Below, one piece after another: positions 25,276-35,246 of a stretch of DNA of 64,000 bases. Below the pieces are notes generated by a model, which did not search any database, had not been told where the DNA came from, and saw nothing but the letters and a program-made list of their open reading frames with translations. This stretch comes from Hyphomicrobiales bacterium (lineage in GTDB: Bacteria > Pseudomonadota > Alphaproteobacteria > Rhizobiales > Rhizobiaceae): assembly GCA_900465675.1 (NCBI GenBank), contig UBJR01000005.1, positions 734,273-798,272 of the forward strand. The letters are read 5' to 3'. The position numbers and the translations under genes were made by a program. Within the stretch, counting starts at the first letter, position 1, and every line of letters begins with the position of its first letter.

Positions 25276-26903
25276 GCCGGTTTCTCCGTGGGTTTTTCCA
25301 CGGCCGCCAGCGCTTCCATCAGCGCCGCCTTGACCTTGCTCCTCTCGCCGGGCTCCAGCTGCGACATGTTGAGGTGGAGATCCAGACCGGCAAAATGCTC
25401 GCTCATCACCCTTGAATGACCGTCGTTACCGAGGAGTAGGCCCTGCACCTCGTAAGGCACGATATCGCGCTGGATACCCTTCATCGTAATCGGCGCCAGC
25501 GGCACGGCTTCGACGATATCCTCCACCAGCGCATAGGTTTCATAGCTCATGACGATCTTGCCGCCCTCGGCGATTGATTGCAGCCGCGCCGCCAGATTGG
25601 CCTCGGCGCCGATGATCGTATAGTCCATGCGATCGGTGCTGCCGAAATTGCCGACATTGCAATAGCCGCTGTTGATGCCCATGCGCACGATGAAGGGCTC
25701 GGCCGTACCGTCGCGTCGCCATTTCGCCTTCAGTTCGCCGAGGCGTTGCTGCATATCAACGGCCATGCGCAGGCAGGCTTTTGCATCTTCTGCCGCCCCC
25801 TTGGTTTCGGGGTCGCCGAAGAAAACCAGGATCGCGTCGCCGATGAACTTGTCGACGGTGCCGCCGTGTTTCAGCGCGATCTTCGACATCTCCGTCAGAT
25901 ATTCGTTCAGCATCTCCGTCAGCGCTTCCGGCTGCAGCCGCTCGGTGGTTGCGGTGAAATCCTTGATATCGGAAAAGAAGATCGTCAGCCGCTTGCGCTC
26001 GGTCTGGATGACGACGTCGCGCTGGCCGCTGAAGATGCTCTTGTAGATCTGCGGCGAGAGATAGCGCGAGATCTTCAGCGAGATGCTGGCCAGGAACTCG
26101 TTGGTGGATTCGAGATCGCGGTTGAAGGCGTGCAGCACCGAAGCCTGGCGGCGCTGCATGACGATGAAGGACGCGCCAAGTACCGCGACGCAGATGAAAT
26201 AGGCGAGCAGATATTTGAAGGCAAAGACATTGGCCGCAAAGGGCTGACGGATGATCACTTCCTGAATGCCTCTGACATCGCCTACCTTCCAGTCGGTCTT
26301 CGGGCTCTCCGGATGGGTGTTGTGGCAGGCGACGCAGGCAGGCCCCATCAGCACGGGCGTGACGAGACGGAAGATATTGGTGAAGCCCGAACGCTTGTTC
26401 TCCGTCATCGTCTGCTTCGGATTGGTGCGAAGCGCGGTGAGCGCATCGCTCTCGAATTTGTCCAGATCGTGCGATGCCCGGTTTTTGAAGGGAAGATCGG
26501 AGACGAAGCGGTAGGTGATATTCGCCTGCTGCTCCTTGATGACGTCGCCGAGTTCCAGCGATAGCGTCGCCGGTATCGGAATGGCGCCGGGAATATTGGC
26601 GTAGTTGTGGGAGAGGACCGTCCCGTTTTCCTGGCCCGCCGCGTGGGCTGCGAGAATCCGGCCGACGACGTTGGTCGAGTAATAGGAGCGGATACTCGTG
26701 ATCAGCGAGCTCATGTCCTGCGCCTGCCGGTGCACGGCATCGCGCGACAGTGTGCTGACATCAAGCCAGGCCGCAAGCGGCAGGCCGGCGAGCATGATCA
26801 GCGTCACCAATCCGATCAGATGCGCGTTCTTGCGCGCTGTCGATATTTCCTTTTCCCGCGTCGCCACGATCTGCCCCACCCGCTGATCGATATCAAAACC
26901 CAA
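25272..26903 (-). CDS. Membrane adenylate/guanylate cyclase with DUF3365 c-type haem sensor domain
   Basis: A 543-residue class III nucleotide cyclase. Membrane helices lie at about 28-48 and 231-249, bracketing a periplasmic DUF3365 (Tll0287-like) domain with the c-haem motif CVACH at residues 190-194. After a HAMP-like linker the catalytic domain runs from about 300, with metal-binding FFSDIKDF and GDAILVFFGD and the MGINSGYCNVGNFGS block. It probably converts ATP to cAMP in response to redox or a gas ligand at the haem. The start is TTG at 26903, the only start in frame after the upstream stop. It follows pobA on the same strand, with a stem-loop between. Confidence 0.87.
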   Translation of the reverse strand: MGFDIDQRVGQIVATREKEISTARKNAHLIGLVTLIMLAGLPLAAWLDVSTLSRDAVHRQAQDMSSLITSIRSYYSTNVVGRILAAHAAGQENGTVLSHNYANIPGAIPIPATLSLELGDVIKEQQANITYRFVSDLPFKNRASHDLDKFESDALTALRTNPKQTMTENKRSGFTNIFRLVTPVLMGPACVACHNTHPESPKTDWKVGDVRGIQEVIIRQPFAANVFAFKYLLAYFICVAVLGASFIVMQRRQASVLHAFNRDLESTNEFLASISLKISRYLSPQIYKSIFSGQRDVVIQTERKRLTIFFSDIKDFTATTERLQPEALTEMLNEYLTEMSKIALKHGGTVDKFIGDAILVFFGDPETKGAAEDAKACLRMAVDMQQRLGELKAKWRRDGTAEPFIVRMGINSGYCNVGNFGSTDRMDYTIIGAEANLAARLQSIAEGGKIVMSYETYALVEDIVEAVPLAPITMKGIQRDIVPYEVQGLLLGNDGHSRVMSEHFAGLDLHLNMSQLEPGERSKVKAALMEALAAVEKPTEKPA

Positions 26904-26957
26904 GGGCGACAGGATCGGCCATCGTATTTCAGTTGTCGAGCATATTCATCGGTGGGC

Positions 26958-26982
26958 CGCCTTCCGTGGATGGCGGAAGGCG
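26958..26982 (-). terminator. Stem-loop between pobA and the cyclase gene
   Basis: CGCCTTCC and GGAAGGCG form an 8-bp stem around a 9-base loop just after the pobA stop. It has no T-run and may be only a partial terminator, so the cyclase could still be cotranscribed. Confidence 0.4.
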
Positions 26983-26987
26983 TGTCG

Positions 26988-29152
<2,165 letters not shown>

Positions 29153-29908
29153 TCAGCGCAGGACCAGGCGAAGGGCGGCCTGTGTTTCCTTCAGCAGCGG
29201 CAGATAGCGCGCTGCCATCTCCGACGCTGCAACATGAGCGGCGGGGGCGCCGATGTTCAGCGCGCAGATCAGCTGGCCGCGATCGTTTTCCACCGGTACG
29301 GCGATCGAGCACAGGCCGAGCTCCAGTTCCTGATCGATAACCGCATAGCCCTGAGCGCGGACGCGCTGGAACTCGGCGATCAGCCTTTCGGGATCGGTGA
29401 TCGTGCGCGGCGTACTGGCCTTGAGATCGCTGCGGGCGAGAACGGCGCGCGCCTCGGGCTCGGGCAAGGCGGCCAGCAGCACGCGGCCCATCGAGGCGCA
29501 ATAGGCGGGCAGGCGGCTCCCCGGCGTCAGGTTGATCGACATCACCCGCTTCTGCGAGGCCCGTGCGATATAGAGGATCTCGGTGCCGTCGAGCACCGAG
29601 GCCGAGGCACTCTGCCCGGCCTTATCCGACAGCTGATCGAGATGCGGCTGCAGGATGGCGGGCAGCGGCGTCGCCGAGAGATAGGCGTGGCCGAGGCGCA
29701 AAACCTTCGGCGTCAACGTGAAGAACTTGCCGTCGTAATCGGCATAGCCGAGTTCGGAGAGCGTCAGCAGCGAGCGCCGCACCGTTGCGCGGTCGAGGCC
29801 GGTCAGCTTCGCGGCATCGGTAATCGATAGCCGCTGATGCATCTCTCCGAAGGCTTCGATGACCTTCAGGCCTCTCGCAAAGCCGCTGACGAAGTCCGTT
29901 TCGCGCAT
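29153..29908 (-). CDS. pcaR: IclR family regulator of the beta-ketoadipate pathway
   Basis: A 251-residue IclR-type regulator. The N-terminal winged helix contains LSITDAAKLTGLDRATVRRSL, and the effector domain contains GSRLPAYCASMGRVLLAALP, typical of PcaR/PcaU/PobR-type proteins that sense beta-ketoadipate or aromatic acids. It lies between pobR and pcaIJF. A site resembling the described PcaR operator lies upstream of pcaI, so control of pcaIJF is likely. Confidence 0.88.
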   Translation of the reverse strand: MRETDFVSGFARGLKVIEAFGEMHQRLSITDAAKLTGLDRATVRRSLLTLSELGYADYDGKFFTLTPKVLRLGHAYLSATPLPAILQPHLDQLSDKAGQSASASVLDGTEILYIARASQKRVMSINLTPGSRLPAYCASMGRVLLAALPEPEARAVLARSDLKASTPRTITDPERLIAEFQRVRAQGYAVIDQELELGLCSIAVPVENDRGQLICALNIGAPAAHVAASEMAARYLPLLKETQAALRLVLR

Positions 29909-29997
29909 TCGATCCGGTCCAGAATCTCTGTTGCTGGCTCGATCGAGCCTAGCGGTTTGCTAGCACGGCATTGCTCTCCGGCAAAGCTGGGCGCCCG

Positions 29998-31248
29998 CTA
30001 TCGGAAGTGGACTTCAAGATGCTGGCGATCTTGCGCGACGACCCGGCAGGCGGTTTCGAAGCGATCGCCGGGAATGCCTAGGGTGAATTCCGGCGGGATG
30101 CCCGTTGCGTTCGAGACGGCAAGGCTGGCGCCATCAGGTCCGAGAGAGCGGATCGTGCAATCGAATGTCGAGCGCCTGTCATTGAAGATGATCACGCCCG
30201 CTTTGAGCACCCGGCGCCGCTCGCCGGCTTCTGATGACGAGGCCGGGGCGGAGGAAGCGCAGCGATTCCGGCCCGCCTGCTTGGCCCGGTACATGGCGGC
30301 GTCCGCCTGCGCCAGAAGCGTATCGATGTCCTTGGCGATGATCGACATGCCAGTTATTCCGAAGCTGGCCGTAACGCGGATCGCGTTGTCGGCAACGGGA
30401 ACCGGACTGGCCTCCAACGCGCCGCGCAGCTTTTCGGCCACGGCGAGAGCCGCGTCCCGATCGGCATGCGGCAGCAGCACCGCGAATTCTTCGCCGCCGA
30501 GCCGCCCGAGGATATCGCCGGCACGAATTTGTTCCCGGCAGGTCGCGGCAACCGCCTTCAAAACCGCATCGCCAGCCGAATGGCCATAGGTGTCGTTGAC
30601 CTTCTTGAAATGGTCGACATCGAGCACGATGCAGGCCGCATCATGCTGATGCCGGGTGGCAAGCGAGAGAAGGCGGCGTGCTTCCTCATTGAAGGCCCGG
30701 CGGCTGAGGACGCCCGTCAAGCTGTCGGTCGCGGCAGAGCGTAGCAGCTCGACGCGATCCATCGCGATACCGGCGATTTCTTCCAGGATGCCGAGGTCCT
30801 TGCTGCCGAAAGAACGCGGTCTGCGGTCGATGGCGCAGACCGTTCCGACCGTATGGCCGTCGCGGGTCTTCAAGGGAACGCCGGCATAGAAGCGGATATG
30901 AGCCTCGCCTGTGACCGCAGGATTGGCCGCAAAGCGCGGATCGCGCGTGGCATCCTGGACGACGATCGGCTGTTCGTCATCGACGACATAGCGGCAGAAG
31001 GTGTCTTCCCGCGGCATCTCGTCGTTGGTCAGGCCTGAGCAGGCCTTGTACCATTGACGGTGCGCATCGATGAACGAGACGATGCCGATATCGACGGAGA
31101 AGACCTGCTTGAGGAGACGGACGAGCCGTTCGAAGCCCTCGTCTCTCGGCGTATCGAGCATATCAAGCTCGTCAAGCGCATTGAGGCGCTCCAGCTCGCG
31201 CTGCGCCGCCTCGACCGATGATCTGCCAAATGCCCTAGCAACCGCCAT
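29998..31248 (-). CDS. GAF-GGDEF diguanylate cyclase with C-terminal PilZ-like domain
   Basis: A 416-residue signalling protein. Residues 30-170 form a GAF domain (DIGIVSFIDAHRQWYKA; YAGVPLKTRDGHTVGTVC). The GGDEF domain carries an intact active-site GGEEF, with an RxxD inhibitory site (RAGD) five residues before it, so it should make c-di-GMP and be feedback-inhibited. The C-terminal ~70 residues (ERRRVLKAGVIIFN; SLGPDGASL) resemble the short PilZ-like domains frequent in rhizobia. The start at 31248 has GAGGTGG upstream. It is divergent from pcaI. Confidence 0.88.
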   Translation of the reverse strand: MAVARAFGRSSVEAAQRELERLNALDELDMLDTPRDEGFERLVRLLKQVFSVDIGIVSFIDAHRQWYKACSGLTNDEMPREDTFCRYVVDDEQPIVVQDATRDPRFAANPAVTGEAHIRFYAGVPLKTRDGHTVGTVCAIDRRPRSFGSKDLGILEEIAGIAMDRVELLRSAATDSLTGVLSRRAFNEEARRLLSLATRHQHDAACIVLDVDHFKKVNDTYGHSAGDAVLKAVAATCREQIRAGDILGRLGGEEFAVLLPHADRDAALAVAEKLRGALEASPVPVADNAIRVTASFGITGMSIIAKDIDTLLAQADAAMYRAKQAGRNRCASSAPASSSEAGERRRVLKAGVIIFNDRRSTFDCTIRSLGPDGASLAVSNATGIPPEFTLGIPGDRFETACRVVAQDRQHLEVHFR

Positions 31249-31329
31249 TTGCCACCTCTTTTGCGAGCAAATATGCGGGCTAATTGTAAATAACGGGTAA
31301 TGTTTCCAAACCACATCATATAATCATCG

Positions 31330-31362
31330 GTGCGATATACGAACAAATATCAAATATCGCAC
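31330..31362. promoter_or_regulatory. Candidate PcaR operator upstream of pcaI
   Basis: GTGCGATAT (31330-31338) and ATATCGCAC (31354-31362) form a perfect 9-bp inverted repeat with a 15-base spacer. Read on the minus strand, 31344-31330 is GTTCGTATATCGCAC, which matches the Pseudomonas putida PcaR site GTTCGATAATCGCAC at 12 of 15 positions. It lies about 95 bases before the pcaI start. Confidence 0.5.
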
Positions 31363-31455
31363 AATTAACTTGCCTGACCCAAGGTCCCGGATTTATCCGT
31401 AGCAGTCAGATCGAGGCCGGTGAGCCTCGCGATGCCAGGCGAGGAGATATCCGGC

Positions 31456-32163
31456 ATGGACAAGACAATCCGGAGCGCGGCGGATGCCGTTTCCGAAATC
31501 GGCGATGGCGCCGTCGTCATGATAGGCGGTTTCGGCGGTTCGGGCGCACCGATCGAGCTCATTCACGCGCTGATCGACAAGGGGCCGAAGAACCTGACCG
31601 TGATCAACAACAACGCGGGCAATGGCCGGATCGGTATTGCGGCGATGATCGATGCCGGGATGGTCAGGAAGATGATCTGCTCCTTCCCGCGCTCGTCCGA
31701 CCCGCGCGCCTTCACCGACAAGTATCTGGCGGGCGAGATCGAGCTTGAGCTGGTGCCGCAGGGCACGCTTGCCGAGCGCATCCGTGCCGGCGGCGCCGGG
31801 ATCCCGGCATTCTATACGCCGACGACCTATGCCACCGAGCTTGCCGAGGGTAAGCCGATTGCCGAGTTCGACGGCCGGAAATATGTGCAGGAACGCTGGC
31901 TGAAAGCCGACTTTGCGATCGTCAAGGCGCATCTCGGCGATACGCATGGCAATCTGACCTACAACAAGGCGGGCCGCAACTTTAACCCGCTGATGTGCAT
32001 GGCGGCGGCCAAGACCGTTGCCCAGGTGTCGAGATTGGTGCCGGCCGGCGGCATCGATCCGGAACAGGTGGTGACACCCGGCATCTTCGTCGATGGCGTC
32101 GTCGAGATCGCCAATCCGCAACAGGAAGAAGAGCTCATTCGAGCCGGAGTGGCTTACGTATGA
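31456..32163 (+). CDS. pcaI: 3-oxoadipate CoA-transferase subunit A
   Basis: PcaI with PcaJ moves CoA from succinyl-CoA to beta-ketoadipate. The 235-residue alpha subunit has the CoA-transferase family I signature GGFGGSGAPIELIHAL and NNAGNGRIG. The start at 31456 is preceded by GAGGAGA at good spacing; an earlier in-frame GTG at 31420 is not needed. The pcaI stop overlaps the pcaJ start (ATGA). Confidence 0.95.
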   Translation: MDKTIRSAADAVSEIGDGAVVMIGGFGGSGAPIELIHALIDKGPKNLTVINNNAGNGRIGIAAMIDAGMVRKMICSFPRSSDPRAFTDKYLAGEIELELVPQGTLAERIRAGGAGIPAFYTPTTYATELAEGKPIAEFDGRKYVQERWLKADFAIVKAHLGDTHGNLTYNKAGRNFNPLMCMAAAKTVAQVSRLVPAGGIDPEQVVTPGIFVDGVVEIANPQQEEELIRAGVAYV

Positions 32164-32864
32164 CCCCTGAACCAAGCAAGATCGACACACGCGAAGACAT
32201 CAAGCTTTCGAACGCCCAGATCGCCTGGCGCGCCGCTCAGGACATCACCGACGGTGCCTATGTCAACCTCGGCATCGGTTTTCCTGAGATGGTGGCCCGC
32301 TATCAGCCCGAGGGCCGCGAGGCGATCTTCCATACCGAAAACGGCATCCTGAATTTTGGCGAGGCGCCGGCTGCGGGCGAGGAAGACTGGGATCTGATCA
32401 ATGCCGGCAAGAAGGCGGTGACGCTGAAGCCGGGCGCTGCCTTCTTCCACCATGCCGACAGCTTCGCCATGGTGCGTGGCGGTCATCTCGATATCGCGAT
32501 CCTCGGCGCCTATCAGGTGTCTGAAAACGGCGATCTCGCCAACTGGCGCGCCGGCTCGAAGGGCGTGCCCGCCGTCGGCGGCGCGATGGATCTGGTGCAT
32601 GGCGCCAAGCAGGTCTGCGTCATCACCGAGCATGTCACCAAGAACGGCGAGCCGAAACTCGTCGAAACATGCACCTTCCCGTTGACTGGAGTCGGCTGCA
32701 TCACGCGTATCTACACGAGCCATGCAGTGATCGATATCGTCAAGGGCCGCTTCGTGCTGCGCGAAAAGCTTGCCGCCATGACTGTCGAGGAACTGCAGGC
32801 AATGACCGGCGCCAAGCTGCATGTCGAAGGCCCGGTCGCCGATCTCATCGTGCCCGAACTCTGA
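32160..32864 (+). CDS. pcaJ: 3-oxoadipate CoA-transferase subunit B
   Basis: The 234-residue beta subunit carries the catalytic glutamate in the family motif ENGIL (FHTENGILNFGE, about residue 61). The glycine-rich NLGIGFPEMV segment near 37 binds the substrate. It overlaps pcaI by four bases and is followed 10 bases later by pcaF, so pcaIJF is one operon. Confidence 0.96.
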   Translation: MTPEPSKIDTREDIKLSNAQIAWRAAQDITDGAYVNLGIGFPEMVARYQPEGREAIFHTENGILNFGEAPAAGEEDWDLINAGKKAVTLKPGAAFFHHADSFAMVRGGHLDIAILGAYQVSENGDLANWRAGSKGVPAVGGAMDLVHGAKQVCVITEHVTKNGEPKLVETCTFPLTGVGCITRIYTSHAVIDIVKGRFVLREKLAAMTVEELQAMTGAKLHVEGPVADLIVPEL

Positions 32865-32874
32865 GGACTGACCG

Positions 32875-34080
32875 ATGGCTGACGCTTTCATCTGCGATTA
32901 CATCCGCACCCCGATCGGCCGCTTCGGCGGCTCGCTCTCCTCCGTCCGCGCTGACGATCTCGGTGCCGTGCCGCTGAAGGCGCTGATGGAGCGCAACGCT
33001 TCCGTCGATTGGGAGGCCGTCGATGACGTCGTCTTCGGCTGCGCCAACCAGGCGGGCGAGGACAACCGCAATGTGGCGCGCATGTCGCTGCTGCTGGCAG
33101 GCCTGCCGCTCGGCGTATCCGGCACGACGATCAACCGGCTCTGCGGATCGGGCATGGATGCAGTCATCACGGCAGCCCGGGCGATCCGTTCCGGCGAGGC
33201 AGAGCTGATGATTGCGGGTGGCGTCGAAAGCATGTCGCGGGCGCCGTTCGTCATGCCGAAAGCCGATACGGCTTTCTCGCGCAATGCCGAGATCTACGAT
33301 ACGACGATCGGCTGGCGCTTCGTTAATCCGTTGATGAAGAAGCAGTATGGTGTCGATTCCATGCCGGAGACCGGCGAGAACGTTGCCGAGGATTACAAGG
33401 TCAGCCGCGCGGATCAGGACGCCTTTGCCGTCCGCTCGCAGGCGAAGGCCGCGGCATCGCAGGAAAGCGGCCGGCTGGCCAAGGAAATCAGCGCCGTCAC
33501 CATTCCACAGCGCAAGGGCGATGCCGTTGTCGTCGACCGGGACGAGCATCCGCGTGCCACCTCGATCGAAACGCTCGCCAAGCTCGGCACACCCTTCAAG
33601 AAGGAAGGCGGGACGGTTACCGCGGGCAATGCCTCCGGCGTCAATGACGGCGCGGCTGCGCTGATCGTCGCCTCCGAAGCGGCGGCGAAGAAATACGGCC
33701 TCAGGCCGATCGCCCGCATTCTCGGCGGTGCCGCCGCCGGCGTGCCGCCGCGGATCATGGGCATCGGCCCGGTCCCGGCTTCGCGCAAGCTTTTGGCGCG
33801 GCTTGGCCTCAAACAGGAGCAGTTCGATGTCATCGAACTCAACGAAGCTTTTGCCTCGCAGGGTCTGGCAGTTTTGCGCGAACTCGGGATTGCCGATGAC
33901 GATGCCCGCGTCAATCGTAACGGCGGGGCGATCGCGCTCGGTCATCCGCTCGGCATGTCGGGCGCCCGCATCACCGGCACGGCGGCGCTGGAACTTGCCG
34001 AAACCGGCGGCCGCTATTCGCTCTCGACCATGTGCATTGGCGTCGGGCAGGGGATCGCCGTAGCGCTGGAGCGGGTCTAG
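32875..34080 (+). CDS. pcaF: 3-oxoadipyl-CoA thiolase
   Basis: PcaF cleaves beta-ketoadipyl-CoA to succinyl-CoA and acetyl-CoA, the last step of the pathway. The 401-residue thiolase has the nucleophilic cysteine in NRLCGSGMDAV (about 90), the second motif NRNGGAIALGHPLGMSGARI and the C-terminal active-site cysteine in TMCIGVGQGIA. The N-terminus DAFICDYIRTPIGRFGG is the PcaF type. GAGGACTGACC precedes the ATG. Confidence 0.96.
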   Translation: MADAFICDYIRTPIGRFGGSLSSVRADDLGAVPLKALMERNASVDWEAVDDVVFGCANQAGEDNRNVARMSLLLAGLPLGVSGTTINRLCGSGMDAVITAARAIRSGEAELMIAGGVESMSRAPFVMPKADTAFSRNAEIYDTTIGWRFVNPLMKKQYGVDSMPETGENVAEDYKVSRADQDAFAVRSQAKAAASQESGRLAKEISAVTIPQRKGDAVVVDRDEHPRATSIETLAKLGTPFKKEGGTVTAGNASGVNDGAAALIVASEAAAKKYGLRPIARILGGAAAGVPPRIMGIGPVPASRKLLARLGLKQEQFDVIELNEAFASQGLAVLRELGIADDDARVNRNGGAIALGHPLGMSGARITGTAALELAETGGRYSLSTMCIGVGQGIAVALERV

Positions 34081-34194
34081 GGACAGCCGGTCATCGTACA
34101 AATTCGCGTGTTCGGCATTGCCGATCAGCGACGCCTGCTGCTAAGACTCCCAGCCATAATCACACTTCATTGGTTTTAGGGAGGCTTTGCAGCC

Positions 34195-34989
34195 ATGGCT
34201 GATCTTGCTCAATCACTCGCGTCCATCAAGTTGCCGGATCTGGTCGGCAAGGCGGTGCTCATCACCGGCGCCTCGACCGGTATCGGTGCCGCACTTGCCC
34301 GCGCCTTCGCGGCACAGGGGATGAAGGTCGGCATTCATTACAATGCCAGCCGCGAACCGGCCGAAAAACTCGCCGAGGAAATCCGCGCCACCGGCGCCAC
34401 CGTGCATCTCGTGCATGGTGACGTATCGAAAGAGGGCGAGACCGAGCGCGTCGTCGAAGAAACGGCAAAGACCTTCGGCCATCTCGACGGCCTGATCAAC
34501 AATGCCGGCGGCATGCTCGGCCGCAAGCCGACCGCCGAATATACCGACGAGCACTACGACAACGTCATGAACCTCAATGCACGCTCGGTTCTCGCTGCCG
34601 TGCGCGCCGCTCATCCCTGGCTGAAGAAGCAGGGTGGATTCATCATCAACACCACCTCGATCGCCGCCCGCAATGGCGGCGGTAACGGCGCGATCCTCTA
34701 TGCGGCATCCAAGGGCTTCGTCTCGACGATTACCCGCGGCCATGCCAAAGAGTTTGTCGGCGATCGTATCCGCGTCAATGCAGTGGCGCCCGGCGTTATC
34801 GCCACGCCGTTCCATGAGCGCTATACCAATGACGAGCAGATGGAGATGCAGCGCAAGTCGATCCCGATGGGCTTTGTCGGCACTTCGGAAGATTGCGTCG
34901 GCGCCTATCTCTTCCTCGCTTCGCCGACCCTGTCTGGCTACATCACCGGCCAGATCATCGAAGTGAATGGCGGCCAGCTGATGCCGTAA
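34195..34989 (+). CDS. SDR family oxidoreductase
   Basis: A 264-residue classical short-chain dehydrogenase with cofactor motif TGASTGIG near 24, NNAGG in the middle, and active-site Tyr-x-x-x-Lys in YAASK. The C-terminal ITGQIIEVNGGQLMP is intact. GGGAGG precedes the ATG. It is 114 bases after pcaF on the same strand but has its own ribosome site, so cotranscription is uncertain. The substrate is unknown; no step of the beta-ketoadipate pathway needs it. Confidence 0.85.
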   Translation: MADLAQSLASIKLPDLVGKAVLITGASTGIGAALARAFAAQGMKVGIHYNASREPAEKLAEEIRATGATVHLVHGDVSKEGETERVVEETAKTFGHLDGLINNAGGMLGRKPTAEYTDEHYDNVMNLNARSVLAAVRAAHPWLKKQGGFIINTTSIAARNGGGNGAILYAASKGFVSTITRGHAKEFVGDRIRVNAVAPGVIATPFHERYTNDEQMEMQRKSIPMGFVGTSEDCVGAYLFLASPTLSGYITGQIIEVNGGQLMP

Positions 34990-35024
34990 TCCGGCATTTT
35001 CTCTCCCCGATATTTTGCACTGCA

Positions 35025-35048
35025 CAAGGGAACCTTCGGGTTCCCTTG
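35025..35048 (+). terminator. TTCG-tetraloop hairpin after the SDR gene
   Basis: CAAGGGAACC and GGTTCCCTTG form a perfect 10-bp stem closed by a TTCG loop, 36 bases after the SDR stop. There is no T-run. The stable UUCG loop suggests a transcript end or a processing barrier. The same bases also match part of a stress promoter. Confidence 0.5.
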
Positions 35049-35053
35049 ACGTT
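35029..35053 (+). promoter_or_regulatory. Candidate general-stress (EcfG/RpoE2) promoter upstream of glgX
   Basis: GGAAC at 35029-35033 is followed after 16 bases by CGTT at 35050-35053, the full alphaproteobacterial EcfG consensus. It overlaps a strong hairpin, so part of the match could be chance. The rest of the 257-base gap before glgX (35054-35246) holds nothing else that I recognise. Confidence 0.45.
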
Positions 35054-35246
35054 TCGGAGACGGGGGAAGGCGATCGCCGTTCCTTGTTATCTGAGACGGA
35101 TGATCATGTTCAAGCCAAGCCACTCCAATCGCTGTGCCGGGCAACGCTGCCGGACGCAGTGCTTTGCTGTGTCTGCTGGCTGAATTGCCCATCCGCCTCG
35201 TCAGCTGCCGCGGCAGCGAAAACCGTATAATGAAGCGACATAAAGG

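Noticed and set aside
32845..34101. 418-codon open frame antisense to pcaF
   Set aside because: Fully overlaps an unmistakable thiolase; composition is that of a reverse frame.
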